From: JAOUEA01 sp963797635
GTDB lineage: Bacteria > Actinomycetota > UBA4738 > HRBIN12
Reading direction: 5' to 3'
Assembly: GCA_963797635.1 (NCBI GenBank)
Contig: CAWCPZ010000002.1
Location: 1-64,000, forward strand
Length of the DNA: 64,000 nucleotides
Numbering within the stretch: the stretch's first letter is position 1; every line of letters begins with the position of its first letter. The translations under genes and the position numbers were made by a program. Positions 43,181 to 52,259 of the stretch are shown piece after piece. The notes below the pieces were generated by a model. That model saw only the letters and a list, made by a program, of their open reading frames with translations, did not search any database and was not told where the DNA came from.

Positions 43181-44064
43181 CCGGCTTCCGGTCCGGGGTG
43201 GTCGCGGTGGTGGGCCGGCCCAACGTCGGCAAGTCCACCCTGGTCAACCGGCTGGTGGGGGAGAAGGTCGCGATCGTCTCGGACAAGCCCCAGACCACGC
43301 GCCGGGACATCCGCGCGATCTGGACCACCGACGAGGCCCAGGTCGTCTTCACCGACACGCCGGGGTTCCACAAGCCGCGGACGCTGCTGGGGGCTCGCTT
43401 GAACGACCTCGTGGGCGACGCCGTGACCGGCGTCGACGTGATCGTCCTCGTGGTCGACGGGCACATGGGCGTCGGGCGCGGCGATGCGTTCGTCTACGCG
43501 AAGCAGGTGGCGGGCGAACCGGAGGCCACGAAGATCTGCGTGGTCAACAAGATCGACCGGCTCGCCCACACCAAGGTGGTGCCGCAGCTGGCGGCCGCCC
43601 AGGCGTTGGGGGACTGGGACGAGATCGTGCCGGTCTCGGCCGCGGTCGGTGACGGCGTCGAGGAGCTGCGGGCGGTGCTGCTCTCGCACCTGCCGGAAGG
43701 ACCTGCCCTCTTCCCCGACGGCGAGATCACCGATCAGCCGCTCGAGGTCCGACTCACCGAGCTCGTCCGGGAGCAGGCCCTCGCGGTGACCCGCGAGGAA
43801 GTGCCGCATTCGGTGGCGGTGGTGATCGACGAGATGGATCGCGAGGGCAACCTCACGAAGGTGCATGCCTCGATCGTGGTCGAGCGCGATTCGCAGAAGG
43901 GGATCCTGATCGGTCACGGGGGCCAGACCCTGAAGACGATCGGCACCAAAGCGCGGGAGCAGATGGAGCCGCTCCTGGGCACCAAGGTCTACCTCGACCT
44001 GCACGTCAAGGTCATGAAGGAATGGCAGCGCGACCCGAAAGCTCTCGACCGGCTGGGGTTCTAG
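43177..44064 (+). CDS. era: GTPase Era
   Basis: 295 residues. Essential GTPase that binds the 3' end of 16S rRNA during 30S assembly. G1 is VGRPNVGKSTLVNRLVG, G2 lies in QTTRRDI, G3 DTPGFHKP, G4 NKID. The C-terminal KH domain has IVVERDSQKGILIGHGGQTL. Last gene of its operon, so YbeY and Era, both acting on 16S rRNA ends, are made together. Confidence 0.95.
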   Translation: MTGFRSGVVAVVGRPNVGKSTLVNRLVGEKVAIVSDKPQTTRRDIRAIWTTDEAQVVFTDTPGFHKPRTLLGARLNDLVGDAVTGVDVIVLVVDGHMGVGRGDAFVYAKQVAGEPEATKICVVNKIDRLAHTKVVPQLAAAQALGDWDEIVPVSAAVGDGVEELRAVLLSHLPEGPALFPDGEITDQPLEVRLTELVREQALAVTREEVPHSVAVVIDEMDREGNLTKVHASIVVERDSQKGILIGHGGQTLKTIGTKAREQMEPLLGTKVYLDLHVKVMKEWQRDPKALDRLGF

Positions 44065-44071
44065 ACGCGAG

Positions 44072-44558
44072 CTAGCCCGTGACGAAGATCGTGCCGGTCA
44101 TCTCCGGGTGGATCGAGCAGTGGAACGGGTTCGGTGCCCACCGCGAGCTTCGGCTCCTTGCCCCGGTTCGCCATCGTGATCGTGGCGTCACCGTCGATCG
44201 GGATCGTGATGTTCAAGGCGTCCACGGTGAACGTGTGCGAGAAGTTGTCGCGGTTGCGGATCTCCAGGGCCTGGCCCTTCGCGATCGTGGCGCACGCCGG
44301 CTCGTAGGCGAAGTCCTCGATCTCCAGTTCCGCGGCTTCGTCGTCGGTGAGATCGACAGCCTTGGCTTCCGTGCAGTCGCCGGTGGGTTGCGGTGAGGCA
44401 CTGCCCGTGGACCCGGTCGCATCGGGGGTACCGCCCACCGTCGGGACGCTGGATGGCGCGCTGCCGGTCGGCGCGGGTACCGGTTCGTCGCTGGCGAGGC
44501 TGCAGGCACCGGCCACCAACGCCAGGAGCGCGGCCAGGGCGATCGTCCTCGTGCGCAT
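44072..44558 (-). CDS. Cupredoxin-like lipoprotein, one frame break
   Basis: A secreted blue-copper-type protein. The signal ends VAGACSLASDEP (lipobox Cys), followed by a Thr/Pro/Ser linker, then a beta-sandwich with the first copper His in NRDNFSHTFTV. One extra base at about 44127-44129 hides the second copper site; the repaired end reads FHCSIHPEMTGTIFVTG with Cys, His and Met ligands. About 160 residues. Converges on era with an 8-bp gap. Probably carries electrons or binds copper outside the membrane. Confidence 0.75.
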
Positions 44559-44586
44559 CGAACCTCCTCGGTGGTGTCGAGCCGGC

Positions 44587-44940
44587 TCAGCCGACCTCGA
44601 TCGTGGCCTTCATCTGTGGGTGATACGTACAGAGCACGGTGTAGGTGCCTGCCGCAACGCCGGAAAGATCCGCGGATCCCTGCGCTCCGGCGGCGACGTC
44701 CACGCTCACCTCGGTGCCTTCGACCGTGAAGGTGTGCGGTGCCGCGCCCACGTTGTCCAAGGTCAGGGTGCCGCCAGGGTCCACCTGCACACATGCGGGT
44801 CCGTAGGAGAAGTCGTCCATCTCGACGGAGGTGGACGTCGTGAACGTCGAACACGCCGAGGGCTCGGAACCCGCTGCCCCACAGGCGATCCCGCCCAAGG
44901 TCAACGACAGCGTGATGATGATCGACACGGTCCGGTCCAT
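44587..44940 (-). CDS. Cupredoxin-like lipoprotein
   Basis: 117 residues, intact. Signal with LTLGGIACG as possible lipobox, then MDDFSYGPACVQVDPGGTLT, first copper His in NVGAAPHTFTVEG, and the second site TYTVLCTYHPQMKATIEVG (Cys, His, Met). It is a paralog of the protein at 44072-44558 and lies 28 bp upstream in the same direction, so the two form one unit; GAGGAG precedes the ATG by 14 bases. Confidence 0.8.
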   Translation of the reverse strand: MDRTVSIIITLSLTLGGIACGAAGSEPSACSTFTTSTSVEMDDFSYGPACVQVDPGGTLTLDNVGAAPHTFTVEGTEVSVDVAAGAQGSADLSGVAAGTYTVLCTYHPQMKATIEVG

Positions 44941-45015
44941 CGGCTCGTTCCGCTCTCCTCGTTCGGCCGCCGTCAGCCTACGGGCCCGGCCTCCGAGTGC
45001 CCGTCACGTCTTCGC

Positions 45016-45021
45016 TACGAT
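45016..45021 (+). promoter_or_regulatory. -10 box (TACGAT), leaderless geometry
   Basis: TACGAT ends 6 nt before the ATG of deoC at 45028. Confidence 0.5.
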
Positions 45022-45027
45022 GGCGGC

Positions 45028-45987
45028 ATGGCCGAGGCCGCTTCCATCCAACGGCAGGACGATGCCCGCCCTGCGGTGTCCTCGTCCGAGGCGGCGCGGA
45101 TCGTCGCCCGGACCACGTCGGTGGATGCCGTCGGACTGGAGGGGCGCGCCGCGGCACTCGCGACCCGGTCGATCAAGCGGGAGTCCAAGCGGTGGGCCCT
45201 CGACCTGGTGATCCGGTGCATGGACCTCACCACCCTGGAGGGCAGCGACACGGTCGGCAAGATCGTCGCGCTGTGCGCCAAGGCCGTCCGACCTGATCCG
45301 ACGCGGCCCGAGGTCCCGTCGGTGGCCGCCGTGTGCCTGTACCCACAGCTGGTGCCGGTGGCCGTGGATCAGCTCCGCGGCACCGGCGTCGCCGTGGCCA
45401 GCGTGGCGGGCGGGTTCCCGAGCGGGCTCGGCCCGCTCGATGCCAGGCTGCAGGAGATCCGCGACGTCGCCGCGGCGGGCGCCGACGAGATCGACATCGT
45501 GCTGAACCGCTCGCTGTTCCTGGGCGGCCGCTACGGCGAGGCGTTCGACGAACTCGTCGCTGCGCGAGAGGCGGCGGGGTCCACGCACCTGAAGGTGATC
45601 CTGGAGACCGGCGAGCTCGGGTCCTACGACCGGGTGCGGCAGGCCTCGATGCTCGCGATGGCGGCCGGTGCGGACTTCATCAAGACCTCCACCGGCAAGA
45701 TCGGTGTCAACGCGACGTTGCCGGTCGCCCTGTGCATGCTCGAGGCCGTCCGCGACTTCCGCGATCAGACGGGGCGCGACGTGGGGGTGAAGGTGGCGGG
45801 GGGCATCCGGAAGTCCAAGCAGGCGATCCAGCACCTCGTGCTGGTGCATGAGACGCTCGGCGATGCGTGGATGCGCCCCGAGCGATACCGGATCGGGGCT
45901 TCCAGCCTGCTGAACGACGTGTTGATGCAGCTCGAGAAGGAACGGACCGGAGCCTATGCCGGCCCGGACCACTTCACGATCGACTGA
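45028..45987 (+). CDS. deoC: Deoxyribose-phosphate aldolase
   Basis: 319 residues, longer than E. coli DeoC, as in actinobacteria with an N-terminal extension. Splits deoxyribose 5-phosphate into glyceraldehyde 3-phosphate and acetaldehyde. The Schiff-base Lys is in GADFIKTSTGKIG; the partner Lys in GVKVAGGIRKS; CLYPQLVPVAVDQL is the family strand. The downstream aldehyde dehydrogenase probably oxidises the acetaldehyde product. Leaderless promoter upstream. Confidence 0.92.
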   Translation: MAEAASIQRQDDARPAVSSSEAARIVARTTSVDAVGLEGRAAALATRSIKRESKRWALDLVIRCMDLTTLEGSDTVGKIVALCAKAVRPDPTRPEVPSVAAVCLYPQLVPVAVDQLRGTGVAVASVAGGFPSGLGPLDARLQEIRDVAAAGADEIDIVLNRSLFLGGRYGEAFDELVAAREAAGSTHLKVILETGELGSYDRVRQASMLAMAAGADFIKTSTGKIGVNATLPVALCMLEAVRDFRDQTGRDVGVKVAGGIRKSKQAIQHLVLVHETLGDAWMRPERYRIGASSLLNDVLMQLEKERTGAYAGPDHFTID

Positions 45988-45995
45988 GGAGCATC

Positions 45996-47479
45996 GTGGC
46001 CGACCAGATCGAACCGACCGGGCCAGCAACGGCCACGTGGGAGTACGCGAGCGCCCCCGAGTCGACCGACATCGTCCGGCTCGAGGATCGCTACGGGCTG
46101 TTCATCAACGGTGAGTTCGCCGAGCCCAAGAGCGGGCGGTGGTTCACCACGATCAACCCGGCCACCGAGGAGCCGCTCGCCGAGGTCGCCGAGGCGGGGA
46201 CGGAGGACGTCGCGGTCGCCGTCGAGGCCGCCCGCGCGGCGACGGATGCCTGGCAGGGTCTGCCCGGCAGCGAACGCGCGAAGTACGTGTTCCGGATCGC
46301 GCGGCAGCTGCAGGAGCGTGCGCGCGAGTTCGCCGTGCTGGAGACGATGAACGGCGGCAAGCCGATCAAGGAATCGCGCGACGTCGACCTGCCGCTGGCG
46401 GCGGCGCACTTCTTCTACTACGCCGGGTGGGCCGACAAGCTCGGGTACGCGTTCCCGGGGCGTCCCACGCCTCGCCCGGTCGGGGTGGCCGGCCAGATCA
46501 TCCCGTGGAACTTCCCCATGTTGATGGCCGCCTGGAAGCTCGCGCCCGCGCTCGCGGCCGGCAACACCGTGGTGCTGAAGCCCGCGGAGACCACGCCGCT
46601 CACCGCGTTGCTGCTCGCCCAGGTGATCCAGGAAGCCGAGCTGCCGCCCGGCGTGGTGAACATCGTGACGGGTGCGGGGGAGACCGGCGGCGCGCTCGTG
46701 GACGCGCCCGGTGGACAAGATCGCCTTCACCGGCTCGACCGAGGTGGGCAAGGCGATCCGTCGCGCCACCGCCGGCACCGGCAAGCGGCTCACGCTGGAG
46801 CTCGGCGGCAAGGCCGCGAACATCGTGTTCGAGGACGCGCCCCTGGACCAGGCGGTCGAAGGCGTGATCAACGGCATCTTCTTCAACCAGGGGCACGTGT
46901 GTTGCGCGGGCTCGCGTCTGCTCGTGCAGGAACCGGTGTTCGACGCGCTGCTCACCAAGCTGAAGGACCGGCTGCAGACCCTTCGGGTGGGCGACCCGCT
47001 CGACAAGAACACCGACGTCGGCGCCATCAACTCGCGCGCCCAGCTCGAGAAGATCGAGGAGCTGGTGGCGAGCGGCGTCGACGAGGGCGCCGAGATCTAC
47101 CAACCCGCGTGCGATCTGCCCGAGCGTGGGTTCTGGTTCCGACCCACGTTGTTCACCGGGGTCTCGCAGTCCCACCGCATCGCGCAGGAGGAGATCTTCG
47201 GCCCGGTCCTGTCGATCCTCACGTTCCGCACGCCCGGAGGAAGCCGTCGAGAAGGCGAACAACACCCCGTACGGCCTGAGCGCGGGGGTCTGGACCGAGA
47301 AGGGTTCGCGGATCCTGTGGATGGCCCAGCGTCTGCGGGCCGGCGTGGTGTGGGCCAACACGTTCAACCGGTTCGATCCCACGTCGCCGTTCGGCGGCTA
47401 CAAGGAGAGCGGGTTCGGCCGCGAGGGCGGGCTGCACGGTCTCGAGCCCTACCTCACGTTCGACGGGAGCGCGTCGTGA
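45996..47479 (+). CDS. NAD-dependent aldehyde dehydrogenase, two frame breaks
   Basis: GTG 45996 follows GAGGAG. NAD-binding segments IIPWNFPMLMAAWKLAPALA and FTGSTEVGKAIRRATAGTG, the general base Glu in LTLELGGKAANIV, and the catalytic Cys in FFNQGHVCCAGSRLLVQ are all present. Frame breaks at CCC 46707-46709 and CCC 47233-47235, each one C too many, are repaired to give about 494 residues with the terminal FGGYKESGFGREGGLHGL. Role inferred: acetaldehyde from DeoC to acetate. Stop overlaps the next gene. Confidence 0.88.
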
Positions 47480-48336
47480 GCGCACGGGTGCCGGTGAAGC
47501 GCACGGCGAAGCTGTTCATCGGCGGCGCGTTCCCACGCAGCGAGAGCGGGCGCTCCTACGAGGTGTTCGCCGACGACGGCAAGCCGTTGGCCTACGCGGC
47601 GCAGGCATCCCGCAAGGATCTGCGCGAGGCCGTGCGTGGCGGCGCGCGGGGCGTTCCCGAAATGGTCGGGCATGACCGCGTACAACCGCGGCCAGATCCT
47701 CTACCGGGTGGCCGAGCTGATGGAGGGCCGGCGCTCGCAGTTCCGCGACGAGCTGGCCGATGCCGGGGCCGCGGATCCCGGATCGCGGGGTGGACGCCGC
47801 GATCGACCGCTGGGTCTGGTACGCCGGGTGGGCCGACAAGATCGCGCAGACGCTCGGGACGTCGAACCCCGTCGCGGGCCCGTACTTCAACTTCACGATC
47901 CCGGAGCCGACCGGCGTGGTGGGGATCGTGGCGCCGATCGACCAGTCGCTGCTGGGGCTGGTCTCGCGACTGGCGCCGGCGATCGTGGGCGGGAACACCA
48001 CGGTGGTGCTGGCCAGCGAACGGTCGCCGCTCCCGGCGGTGTCCCTCGCCGAGGTGCTCGCCACCAGCGACGTCCCGGGCGGGGTCGTGAACATCCTCAC
48101 CGGCGTCACCGCCGAGCTGGTGCCGTGGCTCGCGAGCCACATGGACGTCAACGCGATCGACGTGACGGGCGTGCCCGACGAGCTGCGTGGCCGACACGGA
48201 TCGCGCCGCCGCGGACAACGTGAAGCGGGTGCATCACGCCCCGGACGCCGACCCGTTCGCCCCCGAGGCGCAGAGCCCGTACGAGATCACGGCGCTCATG
48301 GAGTTCAAGACCGTCTGGCACCCGATGGGCGCGTGA
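47476..48336 (+). CDS. Shortened aldehyde-dehydrogenase-like protein without catalytic domain, three frame breaks
   Basis: A second ALDH-fold protein. It begins TAKLFIGGAFPRSESGRSYE, then ARGAFPKWSGMTAYNRGQIL, AAIDRWVWYAGWADKIAQTL and PTGVVGIVAPIDQSLLGLVS with the cofactor-strand segments, and ends PYEITALMEFKTVWHPMG. Breaks at about 47635, 47755-47790 and 48185. Even repaired it is only about 286 residues and lacks the catalytic Cys and Glu regions, although the C-terminal oligomerisation tail is kept. It may be a regulatory or structural partner of the full enzyme; overlaps it by 4 bp. Confidence 0.7.
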
Positions 48337-48813
48337 CCGGTCCAGGACTGGACTGGCGCGAGTTCTCGGCGTTGCGTCCCGACCTGGCCGATGCCGGGAA
48401 GCAGCTGCTCTATCAGTTCGGCGTGGGTCTCGCGTTCCTCGGCACGGTCCGGGCGGACGGCGGGCCTCGGCTGCACCCCTTCTGCCCGGTGCTCGATGAC
48501 GGCCTGTACGCCTTCATCGTCCCGTCGCCCAAGCGCGACGATCTCCACCGGGACGGGCGCTACGCCATGCATTCGTTCCCCGCCGACGAGAACGAAGACG
48601 CGTTCATGCTCGCCGGCACCGTCAGGCTCACGGAGGACGGCGCCGTCCGCGACCGGCTGGAAGCGCGGTACCGGCGACGAACGGTCCCAGCCGGCCACGA
48701 CCGCGATGGACGACCAGGACCTGTTCGAGTTCTCGATCGAACGGTGCCTGCTCACGCGAACGACGGGTCACGGAGACCCGTCGCCGCGGCACGTCGTGTG
48801 GAAGGCACCCTGA
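48333..48813 (+). CDS. PPOX split-barrel flavin/F420 protein, one frame break
   Basis: GTG 48333 overlaps the previous stop. LYQFGVGLAFLGTVRADGGP, RLHPFCPVLDDGLYAFIVPS and PKRDDLHRDGRYAMHSFPAD give the split-barrel cofactor fold. One extra C at 48672-48673 is repaired; the C-terminus reads DDQDLFEFSIERCLLT and ends HVVWKAP. About 159 residues. The usual activity is flavin- or F420-dependent reduction; why it is coupled to the deoC genes is unclear. Confidence 0.75.
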
Positions 48814-48828
48814 CCGCCGGCTCGCGAC

Positions 48829-49317
48829 TCAGACGCTGCGGAGATCGAGCCAGGCTTGGTACACCGTTCGGTACAGCGGATGACCGGCCAGGGTCGCCGT
48901 CGGAACACCCGGAAGTCCCTTGAGGTCCCCGACGTCGTGGAGGTAGGTGGCCTGGGCCGTCGCGGCGTCCAACTCCAGCAGCATCAACAGCGCTTCGTCC
49001 TCCTCGGAGGCATCCAACGCGGCGCGGACCTCGCCGACGGCATGCTTCACCACGCGGTTCTCGTGGATGTCGGAGGTGAGGATGCGGCGTGAGTCGTAGA
49101 TGCGCTTGAGCTTGCCGTGTTCGTCCAGGTTGCCGGGCTTGCGGCGGCTGCGGACCAACTCGCGGGGCTCGGGGTGGCGAGCCAGGTCTCCGGAGGTCCA
49201 GCGTTCCTCGCGGATCAGGTCCTTGCGGTGCTCGCGCTGCAGACGCGGCAGGACGTGGACCAAGCCTGGCCGGCCGTCGCGACCGCGGACGATGTCACGG
49301 AGCACCTCGAGGGACAC
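48829..49317 (-). CDS. McrC-like DUF2357 protein, C-terminally truncated
   Basis: About 162 residues beginning at GTG 49317 just after the McrB-like gene. The segment LTSDIHENRVVKHAVGEVRA followed by a helical spacer and HPLYRTVYQAWLDL fits the DUF2357 pattern (ENR-V-K...P-YR-v--aW) found in McrC-type subunits. Full proteins are several hundred residues and end in a PD-(D/E)XK nuclease; here the stop follows LDLRSV and the next gene abuts, so the nuclease is missing. Family assignment is from the pattern only. Confidence 0.45.
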   Translation of the reverse strand: MSLEVLRDIVRGRDGRPGLVHVLPRLQREHRKDLIREERWTSGDLARHPEPRELVRSRRKPGNLDEHGKLKRIYDSRRILTSDIHENRVVKHAVGEVRAALDASEEDEALLMLLELDAATAQATYLHDVGDLKGLPGVPTATLAGHPLYRTVYQAWLDLRSV

Positions 49318-49336
49318 CGCGCTCGGCGCGACGTCC

Positions 49337-50320
49337 TCAGAAGTAGCTGGCGAACCCATGGGTGGCGTAGTCCTCGCGCATGAGCTCGGCCTTGCCGCGC
49401 GCCAGGGGATATCCCTCATCGCCCAGCGCCGACAGGAACCCCACCAGGGCCTCGTCCAGCCGGCCGTCGGCGCCGCGCACCCGCGGCAGCACCTTCTGGA
49501 CCAACTGCTCGTCCAGGGCGGTGGGCCACTCGGTGCCCAGGTCGATCGCGGCCGCCAGGTACCCCCGGATCTCCTCCAACACGCGGAACCCGAACGGCGC
49601 GATGGGCCGCAGCGCGTCCCAGATCTTCAGGACCAGTTCCGAGTACGGCTCACCCTCCAGGTACTCCACGACGTAACTCCGCTGCAGCGGCAGCTCGATC
49701 AGCTGGGCGCGGTCGTAGACCTTGTCGGCGAACCCGTGCGTGGTCTCGTCCACGTTCACGGTGCCGGCGAACTTCAGGTTGGGGGTCAGCTCCACGGTGT
49801 GGCCGGGCGCGAGGTCGAGCCGGGCGATCCCCTCGCGCGAGCGGACCTCCATCGCCGACAGGAACCGGGAGAAGTAGTGCTCCACACGGGCCAGGTTCAT
49901 CTCGTCCAGGATCACGTGGAACTCCCGAGCGCTCCGTCCCGCCATGTCGGCCGCGGTCCACTCGCGGGCCGCTTCCTGCACGAACTCGCTGAACGGCGTG
50001 TGGTGGTAGAAGCCGTCGAGCGGCGACAGGTAGCCCAGGAGGTCTTCGTTGGACGACCAGCTGGGATCGACCGCGGCCAGCTTGGGACGGGCCCCGATCG
50101 CATCGGCGTAGGCCTGGGCCAGCCAGGTCTTGCCGGTGCCGCTCGAGCCCGACAGGATCACGAACCCGCGGGTCTGCATCGCCAGGTGGTAGCGCCGAAC
50201 GACATCGTCCCCGATCAGGAACGTCGGATTGGTCGAGCGGAACCGCTGGAGCACCTCGAGGAAGAGCGAGTCCGGCGCCGCGCCGAACGGCGCAGAAGCT
50301 TCCATCAATGTGTCGCTCAT
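49337..50320 (-). CDS. McrB-like AAA+ ATPase
   Basis: 327 residues. Walker A is ILSGSSGTGKTWLAQAYADA; next VDPSWSSNEDLLGYLSPLDG and FHVILDEMNLARVEHYFSRF with Walker B, the WSxxEDLLGY and DEMNLARVE blocks typical of McrB-type motor subunits. The N-terminal DNA-recognition domain of true McrB is absent: only 40 residues precede the P-loop. It could drive a restriction-like nuclease, but its partner here is truncated. AGGAG lies 5 bases before the ATG. Confidence 0.75.
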   Translation of the reverse strand: MSDTLMEASAPFGAAPDSLFLEVLQRFRSTNPTFLIGDDVVRRYHLAMQTRGFVILSGSSGTGKTWLAQAYADAIGARPKLAAVDPSWSSNEDLLGYLSPLDGFYHHTPFSEFVQEAAREWTAADMAGRSAREFHVILDEMNLARVEHYFSRFLSAMEVRSREGIARLDLAPGHTVELTPNLKFAGTVNVDETTHGFADKVYDRAQLIELPLQRSYVVEYLEGEPYSELVLKIWDALRPIAPFGFRVLEEIRGYLAAAIDLGTEWPTALDEQLVQKVLPRVRGADGRLDEALVGFLSALGDEGYPLARGKAELMREDYATHGFASYF

Positions 50321-50492
50321 CTGACTCCTGAGGGGAAGGGGTCGGCCCGCGGATCGCTTCCCTTCCATCGGCACGAACCGCCCCAGGTCCTGAGCGCCAT
50401 CTCCTATCGGTTCTCAGGGAAGCATCCCGGATCCCGGTGCCCGCCACGGAAACAACACACCGCTGCTAGGGCGCTCGTCACGTGCTGGGCGC

Positions 50493-50498
50493 TACGAT
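50493..50498 (+). promoter_or_regulatory. -10 box (TACGAT), leaderless geometry
   Basis: TACGAT ends 6 nt before the ATG of recO at 50505. Confidence 0.5.
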
Positions 50499-50504
50499 TC
50501 GCGG

Positions 50505-51245
50505 ATGCCGCCGTACAAAGAGCAGGGTGTCGTCCTGCGCTCCCACAAGCTCGGTGAAGCCGACAAGATCATCACCGTCATGACCCAGGGTTCGGGCAAG
50601 GTCCGGGCCGTGGCGAAGGGGATCCGCAAGACCACGAGCCGGTTCGGCGCCCGATTGGAGCCCTTCACGCACGTGAACCTCATGCTCTACCGGGGCCGGG
50701 GCGCCCTCGACACCGTGACCCAGGCCGAGATCATCGCTCCGCACATGGCGATCCGCGAAGACCTCGCCCGGTTCGCCGCCGGCGAGACGATGCTCGAAGC
50801 CGTCGACAAGGTGGCCGAGGAGCACGAGAAGAACCTGCGCGTCACCCTGTTGCTGTTGGCGGGCTGCCGCGCGCTCGACGCCCGCCCCGCCGATCCGGCC
50901 GCCGTGGCCGAGTCCTTCATGCTGAAGCTGCTCTCGCTGTCGGGGTTCCATCCGTCGCTCACGGCGTGTGCGGTGTGCAGCGAACGCGATCCCCAGCTGT
51001 GGTCCGCCGGTCTCGGCGGCGCGGTCTGCGGCCGATGTGCCGAGTCGGGCGCGTCCAGTTGTTCGCGCGCCGCGCTCGACTACCTGGCGACGCTGGCGCT
51101 CGCCGATCTCAACGATGCGGGAGCCACGCTCGAACCCGATCCCCGGGTGCGCAAGGAGTCCCGCGCGCTGCTCTACGGGTTCGCCGAATTCCACCTGGAG
51201 CGACGCATGAAGTCGGTCCCCATGTTGGTAAGGACCGCCCAGTGA
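50505..51245 (+). CDS. recO: DNA repair protein RecO
   Basis: 246 residues. The OB-fold start reads EQGVVLRSHKLGEADKIITV and RAVAKGIRKTTSRFGARLEP; the helical domain holds a zinc finger CAVCSERD...CGRC. RecO anneals SSB-coated DNA and loads RecA with RecR in gap repair. The leaderless box precedes ATG 50505 and the stop overlaps uppS (GTGA), a conserved neighbour. Confidence 0.93.
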   Translation: MPPYKEQGVVLRSHKLGEADKIITVMTQGSGKVRAVAKGIRKTTSRFGARLEPFTHVNLMLYRGRGALDTVTQAEIIAPHMAIREDLARFAAGETMLEAVDKVAEEHEKNLRVTLLLLAGCRALDARPADPAAVAESFMLKLLSLSGFHPSLTACAVCSERDPQLWSAGLGGAVCGRCAESGASSCSRAALDYLATLALADLNDAGATLEPDPRVRKESRALLYGFAEFHLERRMKSVPMLVRTAQ

Positions 51246-51979
51246 GTTTCCTCAGCGACATCGAACGCTCCAGCGTGCCCGCGCACGTCGCCATCGTCAT
51301 GGACGGCAACGGCCGGTGGGCGCAGCAGCGAGGGCTGCCCCGCACCGAGGGCCACGGCGCCGGCGAGGAAGCGCTCTGGGACACGGTGAAGGGCGCCAAC
51401 GAGGTGGGCGTGCGCTGGCTCACGGTCTACGCGTTCAGCACCGAGAACTGGAAGCGCCCCGCCCCCGAGGTGCTGTACCTCATGAACTTCAACCGCGACC
51501 TGCTCCGCCGCCGCCGCGACGAGCTCAACGACATGAACGTGCGGATCCGCTGGACCGGCCGCCGCGACTGGCGGGTGCCCAGGTCGGTGCTGAAGGAGAT
51601 GCGGATCTCCGAAGAGCTCACCCGCGACAACACCGGCATGACGCTGACGATCGCGTTCAACTACGGCGGGCGCGCCGAGATCGTCGACGCCGTGAAGGAC
51701 CTGGCGCGCGACGTCCGCGAGGGCACGCTGAAGCCCGAGAAGGTCACCGAACGCGAGATCGCCCAGCGTCTCTACCACCCCGACATGCCCGAGCCCGACC
51801 TGTTGATCCGCACCAGCGGGGAAGAACGCGTCTCGAACTTCCTGCTGTGGGAGGTGGCCTACTCCGAGCTGTGGTTCACGCCGGTGTTCTGGCCCGACTT
51901 CACCCGCGAGACCCTGTTCGAAGCGATCCGCGACTTCCAGAAGCGAACCCGCAGGTTCGGCGCGATCGCCGAGGACTAG
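51242..51979 (+). CDS. uppS: Undecaprenyl diphosphate synthase-type prenyltransferase
   Basis: 245 residues. Cis-prenyltransferase motifs are complete: HVAIVMDGNGRWAQQRGLPR with catalytic Asp, YAFSTENWKRP, IAFNYGGRAEIVDA and LIRTSGEERVSNFLLWEVAY, SELWFTPVFWPDF. It makes the polyprenyl lipid carrier used in cell-wall synthesis. The next 280 bases to glyS show no gene. Confidence 0.93.
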   Translation: MSFLSDIERSSVPAHVAIVMDGNGRWAQQRGLPRTEGHGAGEEALWDTVKGANEVGVRWLTVYAFSTENWKRPAPEVLYLMNFNRDLLRRRRDELNDMNVRIRWTGRRDWRVPRSVLKEMRISEELTRDNTGMTLTIAFNYGGRAEIVDAVKDLARDVREGTLKPEKVTEREIAQRLYHPDMPEPDLLIRTSGEERVSNFLLWEVAYSELWFTPVFWPDFTRETLFEAIRDFQKRTRRFGAIAED

Positions 51980-52259
51980 GGCGTTCCGGCGGGGCCGGCT
52001 CCTGGGCTGCATCCGCGATACCGCATCCGCGTATGCGATCGTCTCGAACCATCGGATGATCCCTGCTCATACCGGAATCGAGATCCTGAAGGACTCCACG
52101 GCACGAGCGACGGACCTCATCTCAGATCCGGTATCCCATCGCTCCCGCCCACGCGGGTCGTGACGCTTCGATGGCGACCGCTCCCGCCGCGCATGCCCGC
52201 CGGTACGATGGGTCCACGCCAGCGGTCGCTGCCAGCGGCCGGGAGAGGAGTCCTCGCAC

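Noticed and set aside
51980..52259. Possible small RNA or gene between uppS and glyS
   Set aside because: No frame of normal composition and no strong fold. Only a TACGAT box and a ribosome site for glyS are credible.
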